A DNA stretch of 29,251 nt, taken from NCBI GenBank assembly GCA_905479845.1, contig CAJQOB010000109.1:1-29251 (forward strand), given 5' to 3'. Positions 14,824 through 23,816 of this stretch are shown here, in pieces (positions within the stretch are counted from its first letter, which is position 1; every line of letters begins with the position of its first letter). Source of the DNA: an uncultured Flavobacteriales bacterium (GTDB lineage Bacteria; Bacteroidota; Bacteroidia; Flavobacteriales_D; Crocinitomicaceae). The notes under the pieces are model-generated. The model was not told the DNA's origin. It was given only the letters and a program-made list of their open reading frames with translations, and made no database searches. Both the position numbers and the translations under genes were made by a program.

Positions 14824-15698
14824 AATGTTACAAAATGGTTCTCGCTCGAATATCCCGAGAAGATTCCGTACCCTTCAAGAATATTAGTGTGGACTTTAAC
14901 TGGCTCAGAAAAAGCTCCTCCTTCACCGGAAAGAACATCCCTTTCTGCAGAAACCAAATAACGATAGGTATCTTCGGTACAATGATACAATCGGAAGTGA
15001 ACTCCTTCGTTGAAAGTTGTTGAGGGAGCTGGAAATTCTATTCTGAGTTCTTTTTGTGACCCGTCGAAGAAATCGTCATCTAGAGCGAACATCGAGCCCG
15101 AAGAAATACCATCAATGTCATCACCATTAATGATGGACAAATCAGTTGACGTCATTGAAATTCTCTCTTCACCAAATCCTCCAAGCTGTTCTGTTGATAC
15201 TGTTAAAATGTAGTAGTTTTTGCCTGAAAGATCGTTCCATTTCAAGGTTGCCCTCATGTAGTTCTCCTGATACTCAGGATTGATATATGTCGAAGTATCA
15301 ACACTTATGAGAGAAACTGTGGGTGGAATAACAGTCTTCGCTGAAGCCGTGGGGTAATCAGACTTACTAGCAGTAACCTCGTATTGGTGTCCTTCAGTTG
15401 CAATCATGGAAAAATCGTAGATTCCATTTATCCCTGAAGACAGCGTTTCAAAAGACCCATTACTTAAGTCCGTTAAGGTTACTGTCGCATCACTGATATG
15501 GGTGTCCGTGGTATTATTTTCTAAGAAGAAAACGCTTCGCTCTATTTCTATTGAGAAAGTGGAATCCTTGTCAATTAACTGATTGATTACAAGTAGGCTT
15601 TCCCCTGCTTCTCCTTCATACTCAATCTCCTTTTCACAAGCTGAAAATGTCCCTGCAAGTAATACTACTGTCGCAAATAATCTATTTCTGTTTGTCAT
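14820..15698 (-). CDS. DUF4249 family lipoprotein
   Basis: A 292-residue protein with a lipobox (LLAGTFSAC, Cys at 21), then the DUF4249 pattern: ESLLVINQLIDKDSTFSIEI, then ISDATVTLTDLSNG, followed by a carboxypeptidase-regulatory-like sandwich (YDFSMIATEGHQYEVTASK) and a second beta domain with FRLYHCTEDTYRYL. Members are encoded immediately downstream of a TonB-dependent receptor in many Bacteroidota and are thought to be outer-membrane partners of it. The gap to the receptor stop is 35 bases, so they form an operon. The stop overlaps the ChaN-like gene tail to tail, and no terminator is visible between the two. Confidence 0.88.
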   Translation of the reverse strand: MTNRNRLFATVVLLAGTFSACEKEIEYEGEAGESLLVINQLIDKDSTFSIEIERSVFFLENNTTDTHISDATVTLTDLSNGSFETLSSGINGIYDFSMIATEGHQYEVTASKSDYPTASAKTVIPPTVSLISVDTSTYINPEYQENYMRATLKWNDLSGKNYYILTVSTEQLGGFGEERISMTSTDLSIINGDDIDGISSGSMFALDDDFFDGSQKELRIEFPAPSTTFNEGVHFRLYHCTEDTYRYLVSAERDVLSGEGGAFSEPVKVHTNILEGYGIFSGYSSENHFVTF

Positions 15699-15733
15699 AA
15701 TAATTCTATTTAAGTGACGTTTCGGTCAAGGTC

Positions 15734-18166
15734 TTAACGCTTGCGCTTCGACTTACTTTTTTTGTCTAAGTGAGTAATTTTAAACTTCCAGCTAACCGAT
15801 GGAATGATTGGAAACAAAGCCACATTTATGAGTTTTTTGTCTCCATTTGAATAGGTCGCAACATACAGATAGAAAGGATTCAACCTGCTATATGCATTGT
15901 AGAGAGAAAATGACCAAATCGTTTCTCCCCACTTCTTCTGTTTGTGGTAGTTGGCTCCCAAATCCAATCGATGATAGGTTGGCATTCTGTATCCATTCAC
16001 GGAATTGAGGTAATTCAAATTTTGCGATGCCCAGTAATAATTTGGAGATATCGGATTACTCGCAAGTCCGTATTGTTGTGTTGGCAACGAAACAGCTCGT
16101 CCTGTATTCATCACAAAGACAATCCCGACGTCCCATTTCTTGTTGATTTCATAACTCGCAGCAAAACTCACGTCGTGTCGTCTATCGTAGGTATATGGGA
16201 ATTTTTCACCGCCGTTGATGTTTTCAAACTGACGATCAGTCCAACTCAAGGTATATCCAATCCAACCTGTGAACTTGCCCACTTTTTTCTCCACAAAAAG
16301 CTCTGCACCGTATGACCATCCCTTTCCAATCTCAATTTTGTTTTCCCAGTTATTTCCTGTTCCAATAAAATCAATTCCTTCTTTGTATTGGATCACGCCA
16401 TCCATTGTTTTGTAATATCCTTCCAGTACGAGATTGTATTTTTTTCCGATAATCTGGTTGTATCCAAGACTAAATTGGTGACTGTTGATTGGTCCGACTT
16501 CCCCTGTTGACGGAACCCAAAGGTCCGTTGGTAAACCAATTCCAGTATTCGAAAGAAGGTGAATGAACTGCGTTGAGTATGCATACGAGAACTTCAAGCT
16601 TGATTTTTTGGATAGAATGGCATTCCCCGATAGGCGCGGTTGCAAGCTATGATACGAGCGATCATCAACAAAAAACGAACTAAAATGCAATCCGTAGTTG
16701 ATTTTGAGCCAATCCGTTATTTTGTGGTCATCTTCTATATATACGAATGCTTCATTGGCATATTCTATTTCCGTTTGGGGCAATTGTCCTGTGTCAATCG
16801 GTTCTCCATCAACTTCCTGTTCAGAAGTAAAAACCCCAGGCTTAAATGTGTGGTACGTGTTTCCCGCTCCAAATCGAACGTAGTGTCGAGCGTTTGGTAT
16901 GTAGGTAAAATCCGTCTTCCCCGACCAGTCCAAAATATTCGAATAGTATTGGGTCAGGTATTTATTCTCAGTTTCTACACCCCCATTATTTGTGGTAAAA
17001 GTTCCCTGCGACGAAATATCAAACTTGTAATGCGAAAATGTTGCCGTTGTATTCATGAAGATTTTTGGCCCAATTCGGTAATTCCAACGTGCAGCAACAA
17101 TTGCATTTCCCCATCCCAAGCCACTTTTGTCATCATAGTCATATTCTTGTCCACCTGAAGTATATCCGTAGCGTTGAATGATTTGCGCTTTGTCTTTTCC
17201 AAAATAACCGCTCAAATAAATGTGGTGTTTCTTGTTGATTTTGTGATGAACCTTAGCGTTCATGTCGTAAAAATAATACCCTCCTTTTTCTCTTGCATTC
17301 ACCATGAATGGTCTTGTCAAGAGGTCAATATAGGTTCTTCGCGCACTAAAGATGAAAGCCGTTTTGTCTTTCTTTATGGGGCCCTCCACGAGAATTCGAC
17401 TTGCAATTAATCCGATGGATCCCTCAACATTGTATTTCTTCATGTTCCCTTCCTTCATGCGCATGTCTAGAACCGAAGAAGTCCTTCCTCCGTAACGTGC
17501 AGGGAATCCACCCTTTATCATTGTGACTTTAGACAGTGCATCATTATTGAAAACTGAAAAGAATCCGAAAAGATGGGAAGCATTGTAGACAGGAACTCCA
17601 TCCAGAAGAATTAGGTTTTGATCAGGTCCTCCTCCACGAACATAAAGTCCACTCGACCCTTCTCCTCCCGAACTAACACCTGGCAAAAGTTGAAGTGTCT
17701 TTACAACATCTTTTTCTCCAAAGAAGGTGGGGAGTTTGTCGACTTTGTCCAGTTGTAAATTAATTGTTCCTGAATTTGTTTCTTCAAGCGTTTTCTCCAA
17801 GCTCTCTGCTTTCACTTCTACTTCTTCAAAATCTTGAATCTCACTCACTAAGGCAATGTCCAGTTCGCTTTGATCAATGGGAACCTTTGTATAGAAAGTT
17901 ACGGAACCGAATGAGGAAATTCGAATCACGGCCTCTTTGGCTGGGAAAGTGAGACTATAAAAACCATATTCGTTCGTGACTACTCCAATTCTACTAACTG
18001 TGTCAAAGAGTTTTGCCTGAAAAATTGGCTCTCCGGAAGATGCGTTTGTAACAAATCCTGAAATTGTTCTGGACTCGCCTTCTTGAGACAACACGAGGGA
18101 ATCATTAACTATCCCAAATACAATGAGCAGTGATAAACGAATCATTGAACATCTTACTAAAGTCAT
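15734..18166 (-). CDS. TonB-dependent receptor with carboxypeptidase-regulatory-like domain, partner of DUF4249
   Basis: I start at MTLVRCSMIRLSLLIVFGIV (18166, 810 residues). A longer frame to 18313 adds 49 hydrophilic residues with no signal character, and the second Met of this run (18145) is equally possible. Layout: signal peptide to about residue 28 (LSQ), CarboxypepD_reg-like domain (about 33-110), plug (about 130-240: LQLLPGVSSGGEGSSGLYVR, then DQNLILLDGVPVYN and ARYGGRTSSVLDM), then the barrel. The GxxSSGLYVRGG and NASHLFGFFS motifs are typical of the Bacteroidota receptors paired with DUF4249 rather than SusD. The substrate is unknown; such pairs are often assumed to serve siderophores or oligomers. 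It ends with many Lys/Arg residues (DKKSKSKRKR), unusual because most barrels end in Phe. Confidence 0.87.
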   Translation of the reverse strand: MTLVRCSMIRLSLLIVFGIVNDSLVLSQEGESRTISGFVTNASSGEPIFQAKLFDTVSRIGVVTNEYGFYSLTFPAKEAVIRISSFGSVTFYTKVPIDQSELDIALVSEIQDFEEVEVKAESLEKTLEETNSGTINLQLDKVDKLPTFFGEKDVVKTLQLLPGVSSGGEGSSGLYVRGGGPDQNLILLDGVPVYNASHLFGFFSVFNNDALSKVTMIKGGFPARYGGRTSSVLDMRMKEGNMKKYNVEGSIGLIASRILVEGPIKKDKTAFIFSARRTYIDLLTRPFMVNAREKGGYYFYDMNAKVHHKINKKHHIYLSGYFGKDKAQIIQRYGYTSGGQEYDYDDKSGLGWGNAIVAARWNYRIGPKIFMNTTATFSHYKFDISSQGTFTTNNGGVETENKYLTQYYSNILDWSGKTDFTYIPNARHYVRFGAGNTYHTFKPGVFTSEQEVDGEPIDTGQLPQTEIEYANEAFVYIEDDHKITDWLKINYGLHFSSFFVDDRSYHSLQPRLSGNAILSKKSSLKFSYAYSTQFIHLLSNTGIGLPTDLWVPSTGEVGPINSHQFSLGYNQIIGKKYNLVLEGYYKTMDGVIQYKEGIDFIGTGNNWENKIEIGKGWSYGAELFVEKKVGKFTGWIGYTLSWTDRQFENINGGEKFPYTYDRRHDVSFAASYEINKKWDVGIVFVMNTGRAVSLPTQQYGLASNPISPNYYWASQNLNYLNSVNGYRMPTYHRLDLGANYHKQKKWGETIWSFSLYNAYSRLNPFYLYVATYSNGDKKLINVALFPIIPSVSWKFKITHLDKKSKSKRKR

Positions 18167-18474
18167 ACCCTTATTATTAAATTGGTTGTCTGGTCCACTA
18201 AATGTACGTTCGCTAGGAAGAAAAGTGTTGGGTTTCGCATAATCATATTCCCTATCATCTTGAATTCCTAAAGGAACTGTTCGGTGAATTGTCAAGATTA
18301 TTATCGGCTGCAATTGTAAAAAACACTTGCTTTAAAAACAAAAACCCCCTCCATTTTTAAACTTTTATGCAATCTAACCAAGATTTGATCCCCTTCAACA
18401 TACAGTGTCTCTGAATTTGATTTCATTTGAATAAATGAACGTATTTTTAACTGAATACTAAGAGATTAGCCTAT

Positions 18475-19175
18475 ATGAAGAAACTACTACTAGCACTTTT
18501 AATCGCTCCCATATTTTCCACATTCTCACAACAAACCTTCGTTCCAGACGATAATTTCGAAGCTTGGCTCGAAACAAGTGGACTTGGAAATGGTATCGCA
18601 AATGACAATTATGTTACAACTGCAAACGTGAGCAGTTTAAGCGATTTGATTGTGAGCACAAGGGATTGTTGACATTACCGGAATTGAAGATTTTACTTCT
18701 CTCACCATGATTATTTTTGATGGAAACCCAATTGCATCTGCAGATCTCTCACAGAACACCTTGCTCAATTATATTTCATTGACTGGTTGCGGCTTTGACT
18801 TCCATTAACGTTTCACAGAACACCTTACTGGAAACCTTGCTTTGTTCAAGTAACAATTTAACCGCTTTGAATGTGAGTAATAATCCACTGCTGGAAGAAC
18901 TGAATTGCAACGCAAACGACCTAACAACAATTGATGTCACACAAAATACTGCACTGATTGAACTTCATGTGAATGCTAATCCTCTGAGTTCTTTTGACGT
19001 AACGCAGAACGCCGTTCTGGAATCATTGAGCTGTGTTGCAACTGGTCTAACATCACTTGATGTTACACTGAACCAGCGCTAGTGACATTAGACTGTCGCT
19101 CGAACTCTCTGGCGGATCTTGATGTCTCTCAAAATGCAGTGTTGGAAGTACTGAAAGGGTAATGGAAATCCAGAA
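18475..19175 (+). pseudogene. Leucine-rich-repeat surface protein, multiply frameshifted
   Basis: It begins with a good signal peptide and the typical T9SS LRR opening (MKKLLLALLIAPIFSTFSQQ, then TFVPDDNFEAWLE). The first frame stops at 18670-18672; another frame continues (GIVDITGIEDFTSLTMIIFD) to a TAA near 18808. A third carries the repeats (LTALNVSNNPLLEELNCNAN, then LTTIDVTQNTALIELHVNAN) to 19082. The reading then moves again (PALVTLDCRSNSLADLDVSQ) and ends near 19162. Each repeat is about 21 residues with an L-x-x-L-x-V/C-x-x-N-x-L core. At least three single-base shifts are needed, and the 3' end, including any sorting domain, is missing where the convergent peptidase gene ends. This is a dead surface-protein gene. 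Confidence 0.82.
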
Positions 19176-20774
19176 TTAGTGTTCGACCATTTCAAACAGC
19201 AATTTCACATTCGGATCATATTTGAAACCCGAAACCTTCTTTTTTGATGTCAACTTGAACTTTTCTTTCTTCTTTGAAACAGGGAAAACCTTCAATTCAG
19301 AAGTTCCATCTTCGTAGATAATTTTCACCTCAAGATTGAATTCAAATAATTCGCCTTTTTGCTCTTGTTGAATTTCTAGATACTCCTTTCCACATTTGCG
19401 ATCATTATTTATGAGCAGTATTGGGTGAAGTGCTTCTCGCAACCATTGATTGAAGAATAGATTCAAGTCATTTCCTGATTCTGATTCCATTATTGATTGA
19501 AAATCAGACGTTGTTGCATTGCCATATTTATATGTTTCATAATAGCGCTTGATTCCGCTCCAAAAAGTCACATCTCCAACTTCATTCCTAAGCATATGAA
19601 GAAACCAGGCCCCTTTTTGGTAGGAATTAGGGTTCAACAACTGCATCAAAGATTGATAGCTTGTATCCACAATGGGATGATCGTATTGTTTTGAGAATTT
19701 GATCACACGAATCCGCTCATTGATAAGGCGTTCGTTCATCGCTTCTGTTCCATACTTGTCTTGCCAATACAAATCCGTGAAATACGTAGCAAACCCCTCA
19801 CTTAACCACAAGTGGTGCCAATCCGATTCACTCGCTGAATTTCCGAACCATTGATGTGCGACTTCATGAGCAATCAGTGCTTCCATTGTTTCTTCACCCG
19901 TTACTGCATTCTCATCATAAAAGATGTTTCCAGCATTTTCCATTCCTCCGAATTGCGTGGTAGATTGAACATGATCCAATTTTTCAAAAGGATAAGCACC
20001 AATGCTTTTCACGAAAAAATTCACGACATCGGCTGCAACCGCCATGTCTTTGAATCCATTTTCACGATCATCCTCATACACCCAAGCCGTCATTGGAAAC
20101 AAGCCCGAATTGTCGTGAAAAATGAGTTCTGTATCAAACTCTGCTATTCCTACCACCATCACCTTGGTTGGCAAATCAATCTCAGACCTGTACACTACGG
20201 TATTCTTATCGTGTGTATAACCCTGATTCATTAATCTTCCCGTCGCAACCACATCATATTTCTTGGGATGTGTAACTAAAAAGCTGACTTTCGCCTTATC
20301 CGATGGATGATCGATGCATGCAAACCAGTGATGCGCACGATTGGGCCAGTTGTCGCCAAAAAATGTGCGCTTATCAAACTTGTTTTTCCCTATAATTAAC
20401 CCCGTTTCAGGAACACCAGAAAACGACAGTTCTATCTTAAATTCAAGGTTTTCGGGTATAGAAATTGATGAAATCCACAGTTTGTCATCAACATGAGTAA
20501 ACGTAACCGGTGTTTCGCGCTCAATTGGAACCCTGATAAAAAGCCTCTCCACTGTCATTCCTTTCCCCTCATTCAATGAATGAAGATCCAAGTAAAATGA
20601 GTCTGCTTTTTGAAGAAGTTTGGCCGTGATTAATTCATACACTTGAATCGTATCATGCTCTTCCCAAACTTCAAGGTCAATTCTGTAAGAAAGGATGTCA
20701 ATTGTTTCAAGCTGATCCTTTGATGTCACTACAGAAGAGGACAATAAACATAGTACTACGATTAACTTATTCAT
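19176..20774 (-). CDS. M1 family metallopeptidase (gluzincin aminopeptidase)
   Basis: A 532-residue protein with a short signal peptide (MNKLIVVLCLLSSSVVTS). An N-terminal beta domain (about 25-225) precedes the catalytic domain with the substrate motif GGMENAG (276-282) and the zinc site HEVAHQWFG (H303, E304, H307) plus the third ligand E326 in LSEGFATYF. These are the full M1 aminopeptidase determinants. It lacks the long C-terminal helical domain of classical PepN-type enzymes and has only a short beta tail (about 450-530), as in many exported Bacteroidota M1 enzymes. It probably removes N-terminal residues from peptides in the periplasm or outside the cell. A TACTTTTA element at 20779-20786 lies just before the start. 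Confidence 0.93.
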   Translation of the reverse strand: MNKLIVVLCLLSSSVVTSKDQLETIDILSYRIDLEVWEEHDTIQVYELITAKLLQKADSFYLDLHSLNEGKGMTVERLFIRVPIERETPVTFTHVDDKLWISSISIPENLEFKIELSFSGVPETGLIIGKNKFDKRTFFGDNWPNRAHHWFACIDHPSDKAKVSFLVTHPKKYDVVATGRLMNQGYTHDKNTVVYRSEIDLPTKVMVVGIAEFDTELIFHDNSGLFPMTAWVYEDDRENGFKDMAVAADVVNFFVKSIGAYPFEKLDHVQSTTQFGGMENAGNIFYDENAVTGEETMEALIAHEVAHQWFGNSASESDWHHLWLSEGFATYFTDLYWQDKYGTEAMNERLINERIRVIKFSKQYDHPIVDTSYQSLMQLLNPNSYQKGAWFLHMLRNEVGDVTFWSGIKRYYETYKYGNATTSDFQSIMESESGNDLNLFFNQWLREALHPILLINNDRKCGKEYLEIQQEQKGELFEFNLEVKIIYEDGTSELKVFPVSKKKEKFKLTSKKKVSGFKYDPNVKLLFEMVEH

Positions 20775-20778
20775 ACTC

Positions 20779-20814
20779 TAAAAGTACTACTTAAACTCAA
20801 AACAAGTATCTTTA
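20779..20814. promoter_or_regulatory. Divergent -7 elements between the M1 peptidase and the BNR gene
   Basis: Minus strand: TACTTTTA at 20786-20779, four bases before the peptidase ATG. Plus strand: TATCTTTA at 20807-20814, twenty bases before the ATG at 20835. Each differs from TAnnTTTG only at the last base. No clear -33 boxes are visible, so this is a modest call. Confidence 0.4.
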
Positions 20815-20834
20815 GTTCATTCTATCGCATACTT

Positions 20835-23679
20835 ATGAAACTCGCTGCTTTTCTTTTTTTGCTTTGTACATCTTCCCTTTCATTTTCTCAGTCTAACTAT
20901 AAGGAAATGATGCAGGACATGTCCATAAACTTCTATGATGTTTGTGCTGCCGCAGAGCTCTATTTTGAAACACACCCGAAAGGGAAGGGTTCGGGCTGGA
21001 AAGGCTACCAAAGATGGAAGAATTAAAACGAATACAAGTACTACCCATCTGGAGACAGAAGCAATGTAGACCCGTACTTTGTAAAAAAACAGTTCGAGCA
21101 ATTTCAGTCAAATTCAACAGGTCCAAAATCACTTTTTCCTGCAGGATGGGAAGAGCTCGGACCAACATCTCCTGGACAAATTACAGGACATTATGCCTTT
21201 GGAATGGGAAGGATCGTTTCTTTCTATGTTGACCCCAACAATGCACAACGACTATACCTCGGTACTCGAACGGGTGGTTTCTGGAAATCACTTGTCGGTG
21301 GTGCTACTTGGGCGGGAGGATCTACTGATTTCCTAGCGGCCTGTGGTGTAAATTCCATTTCTGTTTCTCCGACTAATCCAGATTCTGTTCTCATCAACGT
21401 CAACAACAGTCAAAACCATACAACGCACGGGGTTCATCGTTCTGTAGATGGAGGGAACACCTGGGTTCTGAGTAATTTCAATCCAACAAACCTTGGTTGG
21501 GGTGGACTCGGAAGCAACCGCCAAATCTATAAAATTAAGCATCACCCTACAATTCCCAATCTTATTTTCATTGGGACAAATGAGGGGCTATATCGCTCAG
21601 ATAATAACCTCACTTCGTGGACAGTTCCACTCGCTGCAGATGATTTCACCGATATTGATTTTCATCCAACGAACCCGAATATCGTATATGCTTATGCAAA
21701 GAATACGGCTAACGTGGTTTACGTTTCCACGGATGCTGGATTGACGTTTACAACGGTTTCAATTCCTGGAAGTTCAGGTGGTGTGGGAACCGTGGCCGTG
21801 AGCTCTTTTTGTCCTAATTGTGTGTATTACATGTCAAATAATGGACTTTGGAAATCCACAAATAGTGGCGCTTCATTCGCTCTCGTTAGCAACCCTGGAC
21901 AATCAGATGCTGGCTTCGCAGTAAGCGACGTCGATGATTCAAAAATGACCTGCGGTTATGTGGATGCCTTTGCAAGTTCCGATGGAGGGTTAAACTTCAA
22001 CCAAGTTACGTACTGGTCACTTGGAAACACAAACGGAGCTGGAAGCGGTCATCAGATTAGTTACAACACAAGTACTGACTACATCCACGCTGATCTTCAA
22101 GCCGCCGAATGCATCAATGGTGTGTTCTATGCTGTAACTGACGGATTCTTGGTGAATAGTCCAGATAATGGTGTCACATGGAACAAACTCAGCGAAAATG
22201 TTGGAATCAGAATGAACTACAACTTAGGAGTTAGCCAGTCCAATCATGACAGAACAATTTGCGGTTCACAAGACAATGGAACCAGCGTTAATACAGAAAA
22301 CGGATGGGTTGAAATGTATGATGCAGATGGAATGGAAGGATTCATTCACCCGCTCAACGACGACTGGATGATTGGAAGTCTTCAAAATGGTGGTCGAAGA
22401 CGAACATTCAATGCTGGTCAGTCTAATGGTGGAGCTACTCCATCTGGACAAAATGCATATTGGATCGCTCCTATTTTCTACGACCCAAATGACCACATGC
22501 GCGTCTACTCTTTGGGTGAAAATGTTCACAGAAGTGATGATTTCGGCTCAACGTATACAAATGTTGGTTCACCATCATTCACGAGTACGATAACGTTTGC
22601 AAGCATTGCCGAAAACAACTCAGATTTCATCGTTGCAGCGCGAAATTCTAGTATCGAACTATCGGATGACGGTGGAGTGACCTGGTCAGATATCAAAGGA
22701 AATCTACCCAACTATTCCATCACCGATGTTGTCTTCGACCCGAATGATGATAGCACACTAGCTGTTACTTACGGCCGCTATCAAGACGACAATTCTAAAG
22801 TTTACATCACGCACAACCTTGGTACAACTTGGCAAAACATCACCTATAATTTGGGGAACATGCCAGTTCGATCAGTAGTAATCGATCACACAAATGCATC
22901 AACGATCTACCTAGGAACAGAGATCGGGGTGTACAAAAAAGCGATGACCGATGTCACTTGGAGTTTATACAATACAGCATTGCCGAACACATCCATTCGT
23001 GAAATGGAAGTAATGTGGGGGTCGAATACGCTTCGTGCTACAGCGTGGGGTCGCGGATTGTGGGAATATGCACTAGATGGAAGACTGAACTTCCCAGCAA
23101 TCACAAACACTGATATTACCAATCCTCCAACTACAGAAACACCAAAAGAAACAACGGATCAATTCGTTACTGCCACAATCGATTACGACAATACTTTGTC
23201 GAGTGTATATGTAGAATGGTCAATCAACGCTCCAACTTTCGGAAATGTTATTCCAATGAGTCTTGTTTCAGGAGATGATTGGATTTCAAACACAGCTCTT
23301 CCAGATTATCCTGCAGGAACGAAAATGTATTTCAAAGTATTTGCCGTCGGGTCTACTGGTGACACTACAGAAACGTACAAGTTCATGTATACAATCAAGC
23401 CATTCGAATACTGTCTTGCCAACGGAACGAACGACGGTTCAAACTTGCGTATTACGAATGTAACAATAGCAAATGTCAACAACAGTACTGGAAATGACTC
23501 TTATTCGTATTATGGAAATCTCCCTGTTTATTTAGCTCAAGGAGGTACATATTCAATCAGCATTACCGGATCAACAGGTTGAAATGATCGAAACGACCCT
23601 TGACGCAGCACCAGGTGTTTATTTCATTCGGTTGAAAATGGATGGCAGAGAAGTTGTTTTACCTTTGGTTAAGGAGTAA
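20835..23679 (+). pseudogene. BNR/sortilin-like repeat T9SS protein, broken by a nonsense codon and a 3' deletion
   Basis: Signal peptide (LFLLCTSSLSFSQS), then a frame interrupted by TAA at 21024-21026 that continues in the same frame without loss (NEYKYYPSGDRSNVDPYFVK), so a single base change (probably GAA to TAA) caused it. The main part has many BNR/Vps10-like blades (GGFWKSLVGGATW; GVHRSVDGGNTW; GIYKS-type motifs such as NEGLYRSDNN and NNGLWKSTNSG), then a GEVED-like domain starting at YCLANGTNDGSNLRITNVTI. It ends abruptly at SISITGSTG (TGA 23580-23582). One frame over, 23578-23679 encodes VEMIETTLDAAPGVYFIRLK and MDGREVVLPLVKE, the very end of a type A sorting domain. The rest of the GEVED domain and most of the sorting domain are deleted. 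An internal ATG at 21204 could still give a cytoplasmic fragment without a signal peptide. Confidence 0.85.
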
Positions 23680-23787
23680 ACCATCTATCAATTCAACTAT
23701 GAGAAGTAAAACATGCATTTCTACCTTAAAATGTCGCCATTCACAACAATTTTTTGACTTTCCAGAACCTTCCGCGAGAATAGTAAG

Positions 23788-23795
23788 TATATTTG
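23788..23795 (+). promoter_or_regulatory. Bacteroidota -7 element of the multicopper oxidase gene
   Basis: TATATTTG matches TAnnTTTG exactly and ends 21 bases before the ATG at 23817. No good -33 box is seen at the usual distance. Confidence 0.5.
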
Positions 23796-23816
23796 GATAT
23801 AAGAAAACTCTGTATT

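Noticed and set aside
4239..21026. Stop-codon reassignment as an explanation for in-frame TAG (4239) and TAA (21024)
   Set aside because: Different stop codons are involved, and many other genes in the window use both TAG and TAA as normal ends, so ordinary nonsense mutation is simpler.
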